Positions 9,901 through 17,953 are shown, counted from the stretch's first letter. The stretch: 34,038 nt of DNA from Bacteroides sp. UBA7335 (GCA_002471185.1 DKPL01000029.1:6256-40293), one strand, 5' to 3'. Made by a program: numbers and translations. Notes: generated by a model from the letters alone, not told the origin.

Positions 9901-10049
9901 TATGATGCGCTAATCTTTACGACTGGTGGTGTGATTTGAGGATATTGATCAACAGGTAGCATGCTTAATCCAATTATACCAACAATAACAATTACTATTG
10001 ATATAACAATTGAGAAAACAGGTCTTTCTATAAAAAAATTAACTTTCAT
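6939..10049 (-). CDS. RND multidrug efflux pump, HAE1 (AcrB) family
   Basis: This proton-driven inner-membrane exporter has 1036 residues, the normal size. It shows the HAE1 opening FFIERPVFSIVISIVIVIVG and the first periplasmic porter domain. TM4 is GIVVDDAIVVVENVER with the proton-relay pair Asp408-Asp409, and the TM10 relay lysine is in GLAAKNAILIVEF (about residue 946). FLAAQYESWTVP marks the second membrane half. Both periplasmic domains are complete and no frame break is seen. It lies 15 bp after the adaptor gene, so the three genes form one operon. The substrate cannot be read from sequence; drugs, bile salts or other amphiphiles are plausible from family knowledge. Confidence 0.97.
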   Translation of the reverse strand: MKVNFFIERPVFSIVISIVIVIVGIIGLSMLPVDQYPQITPPVVKISASYPGASALTVSQAVGTPIEQELNGTPGMLYMESSSSNSGGFSATVTFDVSIDPSLAAVEIQNRIKLAESRLPAEVIQNGITVEKQAPSQLMTITLTSDDPKFDEIYLSNFATINVLDVLRRIPGVGRVSNIGSRYYAMQIWAEPDKLANFGLTVQDLQTALKDQNRESAAGVLGQQPVQGLDITIPITTQGRLSTVEQFESIVVRANSNGSIIRLRDVARVSLEASSYTTESGINGKNAAILGIYMLPGANAIQVATDVKKAMNEISNSFPNGLSYDIPFDMTSYISDSINEVYKTLFEALILVVLVVYLSLQSWRATLIPIVAVPISLLGTFGFMLIFGFTLNILTLLGLILAIGIVVDDAIVVVENVERIMNEEKINAYEATKKAMNGLASALIATSLVLCAVFVPVSFLSGITGQLYRQFTITIAVSVLISTVVALTLSPVMCSLILKPESGKKNIIFHKINHWLNVSNNKYIGIIRKVIKNPRRTLTSFGIILIGIFIIHQLIPTSFLPVEDQGYFKIELELPEGATLERTRKVTERAIDYLENNPHIKYVQNVTGTSPRVGNSQARSELTVILKSWDERKNTSPKTIMKQIQNDLSQFPECKIYLSTPPVIPGLGTSGGFEMQLEARGDATFDNLVEAVDTLMFYTSKYKELTGISSSLQPDIPQLYFDVDRDKVKMLGVPLADVFSTMKAYTGSVYVNDFNMFNRIYKVYIQAEAPYRKNKDNINLFFVKASNGAMIPLTALGNATYSTGPGSIKRFNMFTTAVIRGEAAQGYSSGQAMEIMNKIVKEHLPSNIGIEWSGLSYQEKKADGQTGLVLALVFLFVFLFLAAQYESWTVPIAVLLSLPVAALGAYLGIWICGLENDIYFQIGLVMLIGLAAKNAILIVEFGKVQVDKGINVVQAAIEAARLRFRPILITSLAFVLGMLPMVIASGPGSASRKAIGTGIFFGMIFAIVWGIILVPFFFVLVYKVKDKIKLLRNKYK

Positions 10050-10064
10050 GGCTTCTTTTTTTTA

Positions 10065-11219
10065 TTAATCTTCATGGTTTGAGACTGGTTTTACCAACAT
10101 ACCTGGCGATAGTTTATGAAATCCTTCAGTTACTATTTTCTCACCTTCAATTAGTCCTCTTTCAACAATGAAGCTGTTTTCAAACTCAGGTCCTAATTCT
10201 ATAAATCTTTTTTCAACAGTATAATCATTGCGCATTACATAAATATAGGCTCCTCCTTTTTCGATGGTTATTGCTTTATGCGGTACTATTATTGCGTTTT
10301 GTCTTACGTCTAATAATATTTTAACCTTTGTAAATTGTCCAGGTAATAAAACTTGTCTTGGGTTTGGCATTTCTGCACGTACTGAAAATGTACCTGTTTG
10401 AGGATCTACTTGTGGTTCTGCAAAATCTACAAGACCTTTGTAAGGATATATGGTGTTATCTGCCAAAGTTATTGTAATGTTGGGTTGCCAAGAACGTGAA
10501 GAATCTCTTCGACCTAAATTGATATTTCTTTCTTTACTTTTTAAATAATCAAGTGCTGTCATACTAAAATCAACAAGCACTGTATCGCTTTTAACAACTG
10601 TTGCTAATAGCGATTTCGAACCGGGACCTACTAGTGTGCCAAGGTCAACACTGCGTTCGCTAATGTGTCCAGATAATGGAGAGCATACTTTGGTATAACT
10701 TAACTCTAAATTGGCTTGAGCTAGATCGGCTTCACTCATGCCAACTGTGGCAACAGCGCTTTCATAGGCAGCTTCTGCATTATCAAGATCTAATTGGCTG
10801 GCTGCATTTTGTTCATACAATGGTTTAATACGTTCAAAATCTCTTTGAGCTTTAAGGGCTTGTGCTTGATCTTTCTTTAGCTGTGCTTTTGCTTTGTCGG
10901 CTTTTGCGCGATATTGATCTTGATTAATGATAAATAAAACTTGATTTTTATTTACGTAAGTACCTTCCGAAAAGAGCATACTTTCCAAATACCCTTCTAC
11001 TCGTGCTCGTACTTCTACAAATCGTTGTGCCCTTATTCTACCAACATATTCACCATATATTTCTATATGATCTTTTAATGCTGGTTCTATTACAATAGTT
11101 GGTACAGGCTGATCAATCCTATTAGGTCGGCTTAAGAAAATATAAACTCCAGCAATAAGAATCATTGTAAGTAAGCCATAGGCTAATTTTCTTCTTTTAA
11201 ATATGTTTTTTTTGTTCAT
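10065..11219 (-). CDS. RND efflux periplasmic adaptor (AcrA/MexA family)
   Basis: This membrane-fusion protein links the AcrB-type pump to the OprM-type channel. The ATG at 11219 (MNKKNIFKRRKLAYGLL, 384 residues) is preferred over an in-frame TTG at 11228. A single N-terminal membrane anchor replaces the lipobox seen in some AcrA proteins. The lipoyl half-motifs are VEVRARVEGYLESMLFSEGT (about residues 64-83) and SPLSGHISERSVDLGTLV (about 180-197). An alpha-helical hairpin lies between them, and beta-barrel and membrane-proximal domains follow. It is first in the operon. Confidence 0.95.
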   Translation of the reverse strand: MNKKNIFKRRKLAYGLLTMILIAGVYIFLSRPNRIDQPVPTIVIEPALKDHIEIYGEYVGRIRAQRFVEVRARVEGYLESMLFSEGTYVNKNQVLFIINQDQYRAKADKAKAQLKKDQAQALKAQRDFERIKPLYEQNAASQLDLDNAEAAYESAVATVGMSEADLAQANLELSYTKVCSPLSGHISERSVDLGTLVGPGSKSLLATVVKSDTVLVDFSMTALDYLKSKERNINLGRRDSSRSWQPNITITLADNTIYPYKGLVDFAEPQVDPQTGTFSVRAEMPNPRQVLLPGQFTKVKILLDVRQNAIIVPHKAITIEKGGAYIYVMRNDYTVEKRFIELGPEFENSFIVERGLIEGEKIVTEGFHKLSPGMLVKPVSNHED

Positions 11220-11677
11220 AAACAACAATCTTATGATTATACATATTGATGATACATTTTATTTTTATTATAAAAACAAAATAAATGCCAGCTGATTGTT
11301 GAGGTGAGTCGTATGTGTTAATGCCTTGTTAATTAGGTTGGTATGTTGTTTTTTTTATTCTGCTAAAGATTGTGGATATGTGTGGAATTTATAGTTTAGT
11401 GTGGAAAAAATCTACAAATTGTTTCGGAATATCATATCCTTTTTAGAAAATTCTTTAGATTAAAAACATAGTAGATAGTTATTTTATGCTTTAGTATCAG
11501 TGTGCTAAAATAATGCCTCAAGCTTGTCCGTTTTGTGACATGCTTGAGGCATAAAGTATAAGTTTGTATCCTTTACTAAATAGTTTGTTCTTTTCTATAC
11601 TTATTTAACTGCTCTTCTTTTTATTTAAAATAGAGATATATTTTCTATTTCTATATTTTGCTCATTCATGCTTATAT
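11220..11677. other. 458-bp gene-free region upstream of the efflux operon
   Basis: No credible coding sequence is seen on either strand. The stretch should hold the promoter of the efflux operon and the 3' end of the isomerase-like transcript. Contents are a long hairpin at 11513-11552 and three copies of TGTGGA at 11371, 11381 and 11400. I could not find a good TAnnTTTG box reading toward the adaptor gene; the nearest is TTATTTTG at 11277-11284, one mismatch and no -33 partner. Confidence 0.6.
11513..11552 (-). terminator. Hairpin, probable terminator of the isomerase-like gene
   Basis: ATGCCTCAAGC (11513-11523) pairs perfectly with GCTTGAGGCAT (11542-11552). After one T-T mismatch the stem continues with TGTC/GACA, leaving an 8-base loop. 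On the minus strand the hairpin is followed by TATTTTAGC, a short T-rich tract. It lies about 125 bp beyond the stop of the 11678-12913 gene. The plus strand holds no gene that needs it, so minus-strand use is inferred. Confidence 0.6.
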
Positions 11678-12913
11678 TTACTCTATTCGTTTACATCGAT
11701 TAGCTTGCAAGAAATCATTGAAAGCAACCTCCCAATTGCCCGCTATCAAAATATGGTGATTGCCCAATGGGTTTTTTAGAAAGTACTTAATTGAAGTATT
11801 TAATTTTACACGAACTTGTGTGCGACACATATTAATATAGTTGGTATTTTCGGTCAATGTTCCTGTCGACAAGTAGAACTCATCTAAACTTTCATTGCCA
11901 CATCTCAATATGGTAACATCGCCTGTAGGCATTAATCCTTGAATGGCAATGCCACTTTGAGTTTCAAAATGATTGCGAATAATAAATCGTTCGGTTTGGC
12001 TTAGCCCAACTGTGCAATGTGCAAAAATCACTTCGTTGCTATTCTCTTTAAGTTTCGAAGGATTGGCCATAAAGGCACTCTGCCCAGTAAGTGCTTTTAC
12101 CACCATAAGTGTAAATAAAGACTGCATATCACCCTCGCATCCGGCAACTATTCCCTCATTGTTGAGCAAAGCCAAAGCTAGACAACCGGTAGTCTTGGTT
12201 TGGTCAATTAAGTTAAAGCAACTAATAGTTACGGCATTAAGGTTTTCTTCCTCACAAACTTGTCTGATAGCTCTGTATAGACGCATCGCTTTGTGTAGTT
12301 CCTCAGTGTTGCCCTCGCGTATAGCCAATGCTTGCGATGAAATAGCCGCACAAGCAGCCGAAACTTCATGGTCGCTTATCAAAGCAAATTTCTCATAGAT
12401 ACGTTCCATCGGAATATCAATGTATTCTATTCCCCATCGACGCTTGGCCAATAGATAGTCTACACCACTCGAAATAAGCCAAGAAGAGGGCTTCCCCATA
12501 ATACCAACACGTTGTCCGTGAATGGAGCGCATGGCTTTAAAGTTGTTATAAAGATACTGAATGCGCTGAATGATTTTTTTGAAATCGCCATGCAGAATTT
12601 CACACCTTAGCCCTTTACTCCTAAACCAAGCAGAGATTTCTAGCGAAGCTGCCAATGAGTTTGATAACCCATCAGTTAAAAGAGAAATAGGATGAGTTAG
12701 CGATTCAATATGTTGTACAACCAATTGCTCAACACCACCGGTAGCTATAAGCAATAACCTAAAGTCATTATCCGAAAGTGAGCTTATGTCTTGGTAATTT
12801 ATAATATTAATGGTGAAATACTTCTCAAGTTCACTAAGCAAAGCTTCATGGGTATTGATTACCGAAGTGCGTTTGGAAAGCACAGAAGCAAACATAATGA
12901 GGTTTATCGTCAT
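11678..12913 (-). CDS. L-fucose/L-arabinose isomerase-like protein
   Basis: The protein resembles the sugar isomerase family (FucI/AraA-like), in which an N-terminal Rossmann-like region precedes a C-terminal catalytic domain. Numbered from the chosen ATG (411 residues), it has a Gly-rich segment ATGGVEQLV (57-65), HGQRVGIMGKPSSW (132-145), TGCLALALLN (242-251), then GCEGDM with acidic residues at 260 and 262 and FAHCTVG with His299. These could be metal ligands as in FucI, but I cannot align them securely. The frame extends upstream to a TTG, but a TACATTTG promoter box lies between those codons and ATG 12913, which decides the start. Substrate unknown; the neighbours are not sugar genes. 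Confidence 0.72.
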   Translation of the reverse strand: MTINLIMFASVLSKRTSVINTHEALLSELEKYFTINIINYQDISSLSDNDFRLLLIATGGVEQLVVQHIESLTHPISLLTDGLSNSLAASLEISAWFRSKGLRCEILHGDFKKIIQRIQYLYNNFKAMRSIHGQRVGIMGKPSSWLISSGVDYLLAKRRWGIEYIDIPMERIYEKFALISDHEVSAACAAISSQALAIREGNTEELHKAMRLYRAIRQVCEEENLNAVTISCFNLIDQTKTTGCLALALLNNEGIVAGCEGDMQSLFTLMVVKALTGQSAFMANPSKLKENSNEVIFAHCTVGLSQTERFIIRNHFETQSGIAIQGLMPTGDVTILRCGNESLDEFYLSTGTLTENTNYINMCRTQVRVKLNTSIKYFLKNPLGNHHILIAGNWEVAFNDFLQANRCKRIE

Positions 12914-12943
12914 TTCGTTAGTATTTATAGGTTTTGATACGGA

Positions 12944-12951
12944 CAAATGTA
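12944..12951 (-). promoter_or_regulatory. Predicted -7 box for the isomerase-like gene
   Basis: The minus strand reads TACATTTG, an exact TAnnTTTG match, 30 bases upstream of ATG 12913. It lies inside the longest possible open frame, so the upstream codons would not be transcribed from it. No clear -33 TTTG is seen. Confidence 0.55.
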
Positions 12952-13014
12952 TGGCTTTCTTTCTATATTTCATTTGAATTTTAACCTTGATAAGGTTTTT
13001 AAAGCTTTTATGTC

Positions 13015-13042
13015 TTTGTCTGCGATTTATTATGTACATTTG
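13015..13042 (+). promoter_or_regulatory. Predicted promoter for the aminotransferase gene
   Basis: TTTG at 13015-13018 is followed after 16 bases by TACATTTG at 13035-13042, 42 bases upstream of ATG 13085. The spacing is a little short for the Bacteroides promoter form, but both boxes match. It is divergent from the box at 12944-12951. Confidence 0.5.
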
Positions 13043-13084
13043 TCGCCTAAATATAGACAATTACCAATAAAATAGAATAGATTT

Positions 13085-14284
13085 ATGCCAGCAATATCCA
13101 TTCGCGGAAACGAGATGCCTGCATCTCCGATTAGAAAACTGGCTCCTTTGGCTGATGCAGCCAAACAAAGAGGAGTACACGTGTTTCACCTGAATATCGG
13201 GCAACCAGATTTGCCTACTCCTCAGGTCGCGATTGATGCCATTCGCAATATTGATCGTAGCGTGTTAGAATATAGTCCGAGTGCCGGTTATCGCAGTTAT
13301 CGCGAGAAACTCACCGGTTATTATGCGAAATTCAATATCAACCTAACTGCTGATGATATTATCATTACATCAGGCGGCTCGGAAGCTGTGTTGTTTGCTT
13401 TTTTGGCTTGCCTCAATCCCGGTGATGAAATTATTGTTCCCGAACCGGCTTATGCCAATTATATGGCGTTTGCTATCTCTGCCGGAGCTGTAATTCGTAC
13501 CATTACCACTACCATCGAAGAGGGTTTCTCTTTGCCTAAAGTCGAGAAATTTGAAGAGCTAATCAATGAGCGAACCAAAGCTATTTTGATTTGTAATCCA
13601 AACAACCCAACTGGTTATTTATATAGCCGACGCGAAATGAATCAGATTCGTGACTTAGTGAAGAAGTACGATCTATTTTTGTTCTCTGATGAAGTTTATC
13701 GTGAGTTTATTTATACCGGTTCGCCTTACATTTCGGCTTGCCATTTAGAGGGTATTGAGAATAATGTAGTGCTAATTGATTCGGTATCAAAACGATATTC
13801 TGAATGTGGTATTCGTATTGGAGCTTTGATTACAAAAAACGAGCACATTCGTGATGCTGTTATGAAGTTTTGTCAAGCGCGTTTAAGTCCACCTTTAATC
13901 GGACAGATTGCTGCCGAAGCCTCACTGGATGCTGGCGAAGAGTATATGCGTGATAACTACGATGAATATGTAGAGCGTCGTAAATGCTTGATTGATGGAC
14001 TAAACCGTATCCCCGGTGTATATTCACCAATACCTATGGGAGCATTCTATACCGTAGCTAAGTTGCCGGTAGACGATTCAGACCTATTTTGTGCATGGTG
14101 TCTTTCTGAGTTTGAGTACGAAGGGCAAACTGTATTTATGGCTCCGGCGTCAGGCTTTTATACAACTCCGGGTGCTGGACGCAACGAGGTACGTATTGCC
14201 TATGTGTTGAAGAAAGAGGATCTGACTAGGGCACTCTTTGTTCTGCAAAAAGCATTGGAGGCTTATCCCGGACGTACTCTTTAA
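13085..14284 (+). CDS. PLP-dependent class I/II aminotransferase
   Basis: This 399-residue fold-type I aminotransferase is of the aspartate-aminotransferase-like group. It shows LNIGQPDLPTP near the N terminus, YSPSAGYRSYREKL, ICNPNNPTGYLYSRREM (Asn-Pro contact to PLP), FLFSDEVYREFIYTG (Asp that pairs with the pyridine nitrogen), and the Schiff-base lysine in SVSKRYSECGIRIG. The Arg in GRNEVRIAYV near the C terminus fits the carboxylate-binding arginine. Substrate specificity cannot be read. It is followed 15 bp later by a permease gene, probably in the same transcript. Confidence 0.93.
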   Translation: MPAISIRGNEMPASPIRKLAPLADAAKQRGVHVFHLNIGQPDLPTPQVAIDAIRNIDRSVLEYSPSAGYRSYREKLTGYYAKFNINLTADDIIITSGGSEAVLFAFLACLNPGDEIIVPEPAYANYMAFAISAGAVIRTITTTIEEGFSLPKVEKFEELINERTKAILICNPNNPTGYLYSRREMNQIRDLVKKYDLFLFSDEVYREFIYTGSPYISACHLEGIENNVVLIDSVSKRYSECGIRIGALITKNEHIRDAVMKFCQARLSPPLIGQIAAEASLDAGEEYMRDNYDEYVERRKCLIDGLNRIPGVYSPIPMGAFYTVAKLPVDDSDLFCAWCLSEFEYEGQTVFMAPASGFYTTPGAGRNEVRIAYVLKKEDLTRALFVLQKALEAYPGRTL

Positions 14285-14299
14285 TCGTTTCTTCTTCTT

Positions 14300-15544
14300 A
14301 TGTCATTATCCCTTTTTATAGCTCGTAGACTATATCGTGATACCGATGGTGGAAAACGAGTTTCGCGTCCGGCTGTTCTGATAGCGATGATTGGCATTGC
14401 TATCGGACTAACTGTTATGATTATAACTGTGGCGGTAGTGATAGGATTTAAAGGAGAAGTGAGAAATAAGATTACCGGTTTCGGGTCGGATATTCAAATT
14501 ACAAACTTTGATGCGGTACGCTCGTACGAAACATTGCCTATTGTAGTAAACGATAGCATGATGCAAGCGTTGTTGGCTTATCCTGACGTAAAGCAAGTGC
14601 AGCGATACTCTACCAAACCGGGAATTATAAAAACTGAAGATGCGTTTCAAGGAATGGTATTAAAAGGGGTTGGTCCTGAATTTGATCCATCTTTTTTTCA
14701 GCAACACCTTGTTGAAGGTGAAATACCGATATTTAGTGATACCGCTTCGACTAATCAGGTAGTGATATCCAAACCAATAGCCGCTAAACTAAACTTAAAG
14801 TTGGGCGATAAAATTTATGCTTATTTTATTCAAGATAACGTAAGGGTTCGCCCCATGACAATTAAAGGAATTTATCAGACTAACTTCTCTGAATATGATA
14901 ACTTGTTTCTATTGACCGATCTGTATACCGTAACACGATTAAATAATTGGGAACAGGGACAGGTGAGTGGGGCAGAATTGCAATTGAAGGATTATAATCA
15001 ATTAGAAAATTTTAGCTACCAACTGTCTATGGATGTTGACAATATAACCGATAGCTATGGAGGAGCTTATTATGTTCAAAGCATCGAAGAACTTAATCCG
15101 CAAATTTTTGAATGGCTTAACTTGCTCGATTTGAATGTTTGGGTTATTCTGATCTTGATGGTAGGTGTGGCTGGATTTACTATGATTTCTGGGCTTCTGA
15201 TTATCATTATTGAGCGCACCAATATGATTGGTATTTTAAAAGCCTTAGGTGCCGATAACTTTACCATTAGAAAGGTATTTCTTTGGTTCTCTGTATTTCT
15301 TATTGGCAAGGGAATGATTTGGGGCAATTTAATTGGCATCGCTTTTTGCATCATTCAGTCCCAGTTTCATCTATTTAAGTTAGATCCCGAAAGTTATTAT
15401 ATTGATTCAGTACCTGTGTCAATGAATATTGGCTACTTCTTATTAATCAATATTGCAACCCTTCTTGTCTCGGTGTTGATGTTGATTGGTCCCTCGTTTC
15501 TAATTACAAAAATAAACCCTGCTACTTCAATGCGATATGAATAA
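14300..15544 (+). CDS. FtsX/LolC-LolE-type ABC transporter permease
   Basis: This 414-residue inner-membrane protein has the LolC/E layout: one N-terminal helix (about 23-45, AMIGIAIGLTVMIITVAVVI), a large periplasmic MacB-like domain, then three helices (about 276-300, 325-345, 375-400). FtsX motifs include LIIIIERTNMIGILKALGA and the ending INPATSMRYE. Family members work with a LolD-like ATPase in lipoprotein release or related envelope transport. No ATPase gene is adjacent, which is common for Bacteroidetes members. It ends 17 bp from the convergent glycosyltransferase gene. Confidence 0.88.
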   Translation: MSLSLFIARRLYRDTDGGKRVSRPAVLIAMIGIAIGLTVMIITVAVVIGFKGEVRNKITGFGSDIQITNFDAVRSYETLPIVVNDSMMQALLAYPDVKQVQRYSTKPGIIKTEDAFQGMVLKGVGPEFDPSFFQQHLVEGEIPIFSDTASTNQVVISKPIAAKLNLKLGDKIYAYFIQDNVRVRPMTIKGIYQTNFSEYDNLFLLTDLYTVTRLNNWEQGQVSGAELQLKDYNQLENFSYQLSMDVDNITDSYGGAYYVQSIEELNPQIFEWLNLLDLNVWVILILMVGVAGFTMISGLLIIIIERTNMIGILKALGADNFTIRKVFLWFSVFLIGKGMIWGNLIGIAFCIIQSQFHLFKLDPESYYIDSVPVSMNIGYFLLINIATLLVSVLMLIGPSFLITKINPATSMRYE

Positions 15545-15561
15545 GCAGGATGATAGTTTCT

Positions 15562-16737
15562 TTATTTTCTTTTAAAACTTCTACTTCCTTTAAATAATAG
15601 AATAATCTTTAACCTAAGCGTTTGAAGTGGTTGAAGAAAATCTAATAATGGCAAAAATCCTATTAACTTAAATTGTTGTCCGATATTTTTTGCCGTTTTG
15701 CTGAGTAAGATAGCTTGAACGATAAAACGCATGATTAATAATAATGTAAATACAGCAAGCAAGATCCAATTTCCACTTAATCCACAGATTACGGCTCCTC
15801 CTATTGTAGTGAAATATAAAGCCAATCTGGATGTTGTTTCAAACCCTAACCACAGCGTTTGTTTTCCTTTATAATAACTCGAAGTAGTGATGTAGTTTAG
15901 TTTTTCCTCTTTCCACTCTTTATATCGTTCAACCGGTTGTAAATAAACCGTAGATTCGGGACTGGTTTCGACACGAGTGTTTGTTGATGTTGCTATTTTG
16001 TTAACAAACAAATTATCTTCACCACGTGGTAAGTCCAAATGTCTAGAGAAACCCTTGTTTTGAAAGAATAAATCACGTCTATAGGCTAAATTTCTTCCAA
16101 TACCCATATAAGGTTTTCCGATAAGGGCATACCCCATATAGCGCACCGAGGAGAAAAATAAATCAAACAAAACCTGCTTGTTTAGCCAGTTTATAGCATA
16201 CTGAATGTTACTATATCCCAAAACAATATCTGTGTTTTGCGTGAAATTGCGAGCCATTTGTTTAAGCCATTGGTTGGTGGCTGGAGTACAGTTGGGTTCT
16301 GTGAATACTAACCAAGGATTTTTGCTGGCTTTCACTCCAATGGTAAGTGCTAGCTTTTTGCGGCTTAAATAGCGTGAGCTCTCAGGGGTAAAAGTATGAT
16401 ATAAGTTAGGATTTTTAGCTGCTAGAAGTTTCAAAATGTCTTCGCTTTCATCAGTCGACCCATCATTGATTACAATGACTTCAAAGTTAGGGTAGTCTTG
16501 TGTTAATATGGCAGGCAAGTTTTGCTGTAGGTTTCGAGACTCATCACGTGCGCAAATGATAATAGATATTGGAGGAAGTTCCTCTGTAAAATCTATTTTA
16601 CCTGCTGTGCTTGCTTTGCTATGTAAGTTTATCTGATTGTAAATTCTAAAGTAATATATTAGTTGGACTATAAAAAAGAAGAGAGCGCCTCCTAATATGA
16701 TTAGTTCTGTAGGGCTGAATAAAAAGTTTATCTTCAT
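15562..16737 (-). CDS. Membrane-anchored family 2 glycosyltransferase
   Basis: The protein has 391 residues: an N-terminal membrane helix (11-31), a GT-A domain, and about three C-terminal helices (from about 305). PPISIIICARDESRNLQQNL (55-74) and VIVINDGSTDES (87-98) are the GT2 nucleotide-sugar elements. Further motifs are GEDN (239-242) and PVERYKEW (268-275), the latter similar to the QxxRW acceptor motif of processive GT2 enzymes. Where GT2 proteins normally carry an Asp-rich DXD motif this one reads VFTEPNCTP (144-152), so metal coordination is altered or supplied elsewhere. The acceptor is unknown; envelope polysaccharide or glycolipid is plausible. Confidence 0.87.
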   Translation of the reverse strand: MKINFLFSPTELIILGGALFFFIVQLIYYFRIYNQINLHSKASTAGKIDFTEELPPISIIICARDESRNLQQNLPAILTQDYPNFEVIVINDGSTDESEDILKLLAAKNPNLYHTFTPESSRYLSRKKLALTIGVKASKNPWLVFTEPNCTPATNQWLKQMARNFTQNTDIVLGYSNIQYAINWLNKQVLFDLFFSSVRYMGYALIGKPYMGIGRNLAYRRDLFFQNKGFSRHLDLPRGEDNLFVNKIATSTNTRVETSPESTVYLQPVERYKEWKEEKLNYITTSSYYKGKQTLWLGFETTSRLALYFTTIGGAVICGLSGNWILLAVFTLLLIMRFIVQAILLSKTAKNIGQQFKLIGFLPLLDFLQPLQTLRLKIILLFKGSRSFKRK

Positions 16738-16762
16738 AGGTGTATGTGTTGTAATAACAGCA

Positions 16763-16770
16763 CAAAAGTA
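16763..16770 (-). promoter_or_regulatory. Predicted -7 box for the glycosyltransferase gene
   Basis: The minus strand reads TACTTTTG, matching TAnnTTTG, 25 bases upstream of ATG 16737 and after the stop of the AI-2E gene. No -33 partner was found. The glycosyltransferase may therefore have its own start in addition to read-through. Confidence 0.4.
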
Positions 16771-16802
16771 GTTAAATCTTTAGATAATTTTAATAAGGTC
16801 AG

Positions 16803-17822
16803 TTAGTTATTTTTTGAGTCTAGATATTCTTTCTTGAACAAGTCAACAAATAATAGGAATAGAGATAATAATAAAGGGCCAAATATGATTCCCATAAATC
16901 CAAATATTGAAAGTCCAATGATTACTCCAAAGATGGTGATGAGCGGATGTATATCTGCCATCTTTTTTTGGAGTATAAAGCGAATAAGATTATCCATTTG
17001 TGCTATAACTACTACACCATAAATTAATAATCCTATGGCACCAAACCACTTCCCTTCGAGCATCATATAGAGCGATAGGGGCACCCAAACCAATGAAGTG
17101 CCAACTACGGGAATAACAGTAGCGAAACAGGTTAATAACCCCCATAATAAAAGGCTTGGAACACCAAATATAAGATAACCTGCTGTTGCTATTGCCCCTT
17201 GAATTAATGCTTGTAGTGGTATTCCTATGGCATTAGAACGAACAATAATTTTTATTTCTTGTAACACATGATGTTTGTCGCTTGGAGTAAACGGAAGCAG
17301 ATCTTTGATGTAAGCTTCCATAGTTGGACCACCAACCAACATAAAATATAGTACAAATACTACTACAAATACATTAATAATGAAACTACTTATGCCTCCC
17401 ATAATAACTTGACCAATTTCTGGAGCCTTTGATACTATCCACGAAACAGCATTGCTTCCTAATATATCAAACCCGAACCTTTTCTTTATGTAGTCTTCGG
17501 CTACTTGAATTGGGGCAAGTATAGAGTCAACATTTAAATGTACTGTTTCTAGGCGATTGATGATTAACCAGACAATACAAGATAATGGAACAAGAAAAAG
17601 AAAAAGAACTTCAGAAGTGATAAGAGTTGCTGCTTTACTCCGTTTCATATTTTTCACTTCGGTCAATTTTGCCATTTGTTTTCTAACCAATATGTAAATG
17701 GTAAATGCACCCAATAAGCCACCTATGAATGGAGTCATTTGGGTGATTAACATAATTCCCATGATTATGATAATGGTTACCAACGAATATTTAATGTATT
17801 GCTCTTTAATATTATTAGCCAT
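16803..17822 (-). CDS. AI-2E family (PerM-like) transporter
   Basis: This 339-residue polytopic inner-membrane protein has about seven to eight helices. Family features are the paired N-terminal helices with RKQMAKL between them, a long amphipathic region (about 90-145), a long Gly-containing segment PSLLLWGLLTCFATVIPVVG, then GTSLVWVPLSLYMMLEGKWFGAIG and the terminal IFGPLLLSLFLLFVDLFKKEY. Members include autoinducer-2 exporters and ion antiporters; the sequence does not say which. It is divergent from the rhamnosidase gene across a 187-bp gap. Confidence 0.88.
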   Translation of the reverse strand: MANNIKEQYIKYSLVTIIIIMGIMLITQMTPFIGGLLGAFTIYILVRKQMAKLTEVKNMKRSKAATLITSEVLFLFLVPLSCIVWLIINRLETVHLNVDSILAPIQVAEDYIKKRFGFDILGSNAVSWIVSKAPEIGQVIMGGISSFIINVFVVVFVLYFMLVGGPTMEAYIKDLLPFTPSDKHHVLQEIKIIVRSNAIGIPLQALIQGAIATAGYLIFGVPSLLLWGLLTCFATVIPVVGTSLVWVPLSLYMMLEGKWFGAIGLLIYGVVVIAQMDNLIRFILQKKMADIHPLITIFGVIIGLSIFGFMGIIFGPLLLSLFLLFVDLFKKEYLDSKNN

Positions 17823-17860
17823 ATTTTATATTAATAATTGTTAAAGTATGATATACAAAC

Positions 17861-17905
17861 ATTCAACTCTATCTAAAAGTTTAAAATGAATGAGTTGAGT
17901 TGAAT
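17861..17905. repeat. 9-bp inverted repeat between divergent genes
   Basis: ATTCAACTC (17861-17869) and GAGTTGAAT (17897-17905) are perfect reverse complements separated by 27 bases, upstream of the rhamnosidase promoter and within the divergent gap. It could be a two-half-site operator for the carbohydrate cluster. The spacing is wide and a chance match in AT-rich DNA cannot be excluded. Confidence 0.4.
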
Positions 17906-17926
17906 TAATGTTTTATGAAAGCTGGA

Positions 17927-17953
17927 TTTGAGTACAAAAACTCATTATTTTTG
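17927..17953 (+). promoter_or_regulatory. Predicted promoter for the carbohydrate cluster
   Basis: TTTG at 17927-17930 and TATTTTTG at 17946-17953 match the Bacteroides -33 and -7 boxes with a 15-base spacer, shorter than usual. The -7 box lies 56 bases upstream of ATG 18010. Confidence 0.45.

Noticed and set aside
11220..11228. TTG start for the efflux adaptor at 11228
   Set aside because: An ATG three codons later gives a normal start followed by a basic stretch and membrane anchor.
11277..11284. TTATTTTG as promoter of the efflux operon
   Set aside because: One mismatch in the conserved TA and no -33 box; not distinguishable from chance in AT-rich DNA.
12914..13060. Upstream extension of the isomerase-like gene to a TTG at 13060 (also ATGs at 13039 and 12973)
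   Set aside because: A TACATTTG promoter box at 12944-12951 lies within the extension, and the extension is basic and low-complexity, unlike the family.
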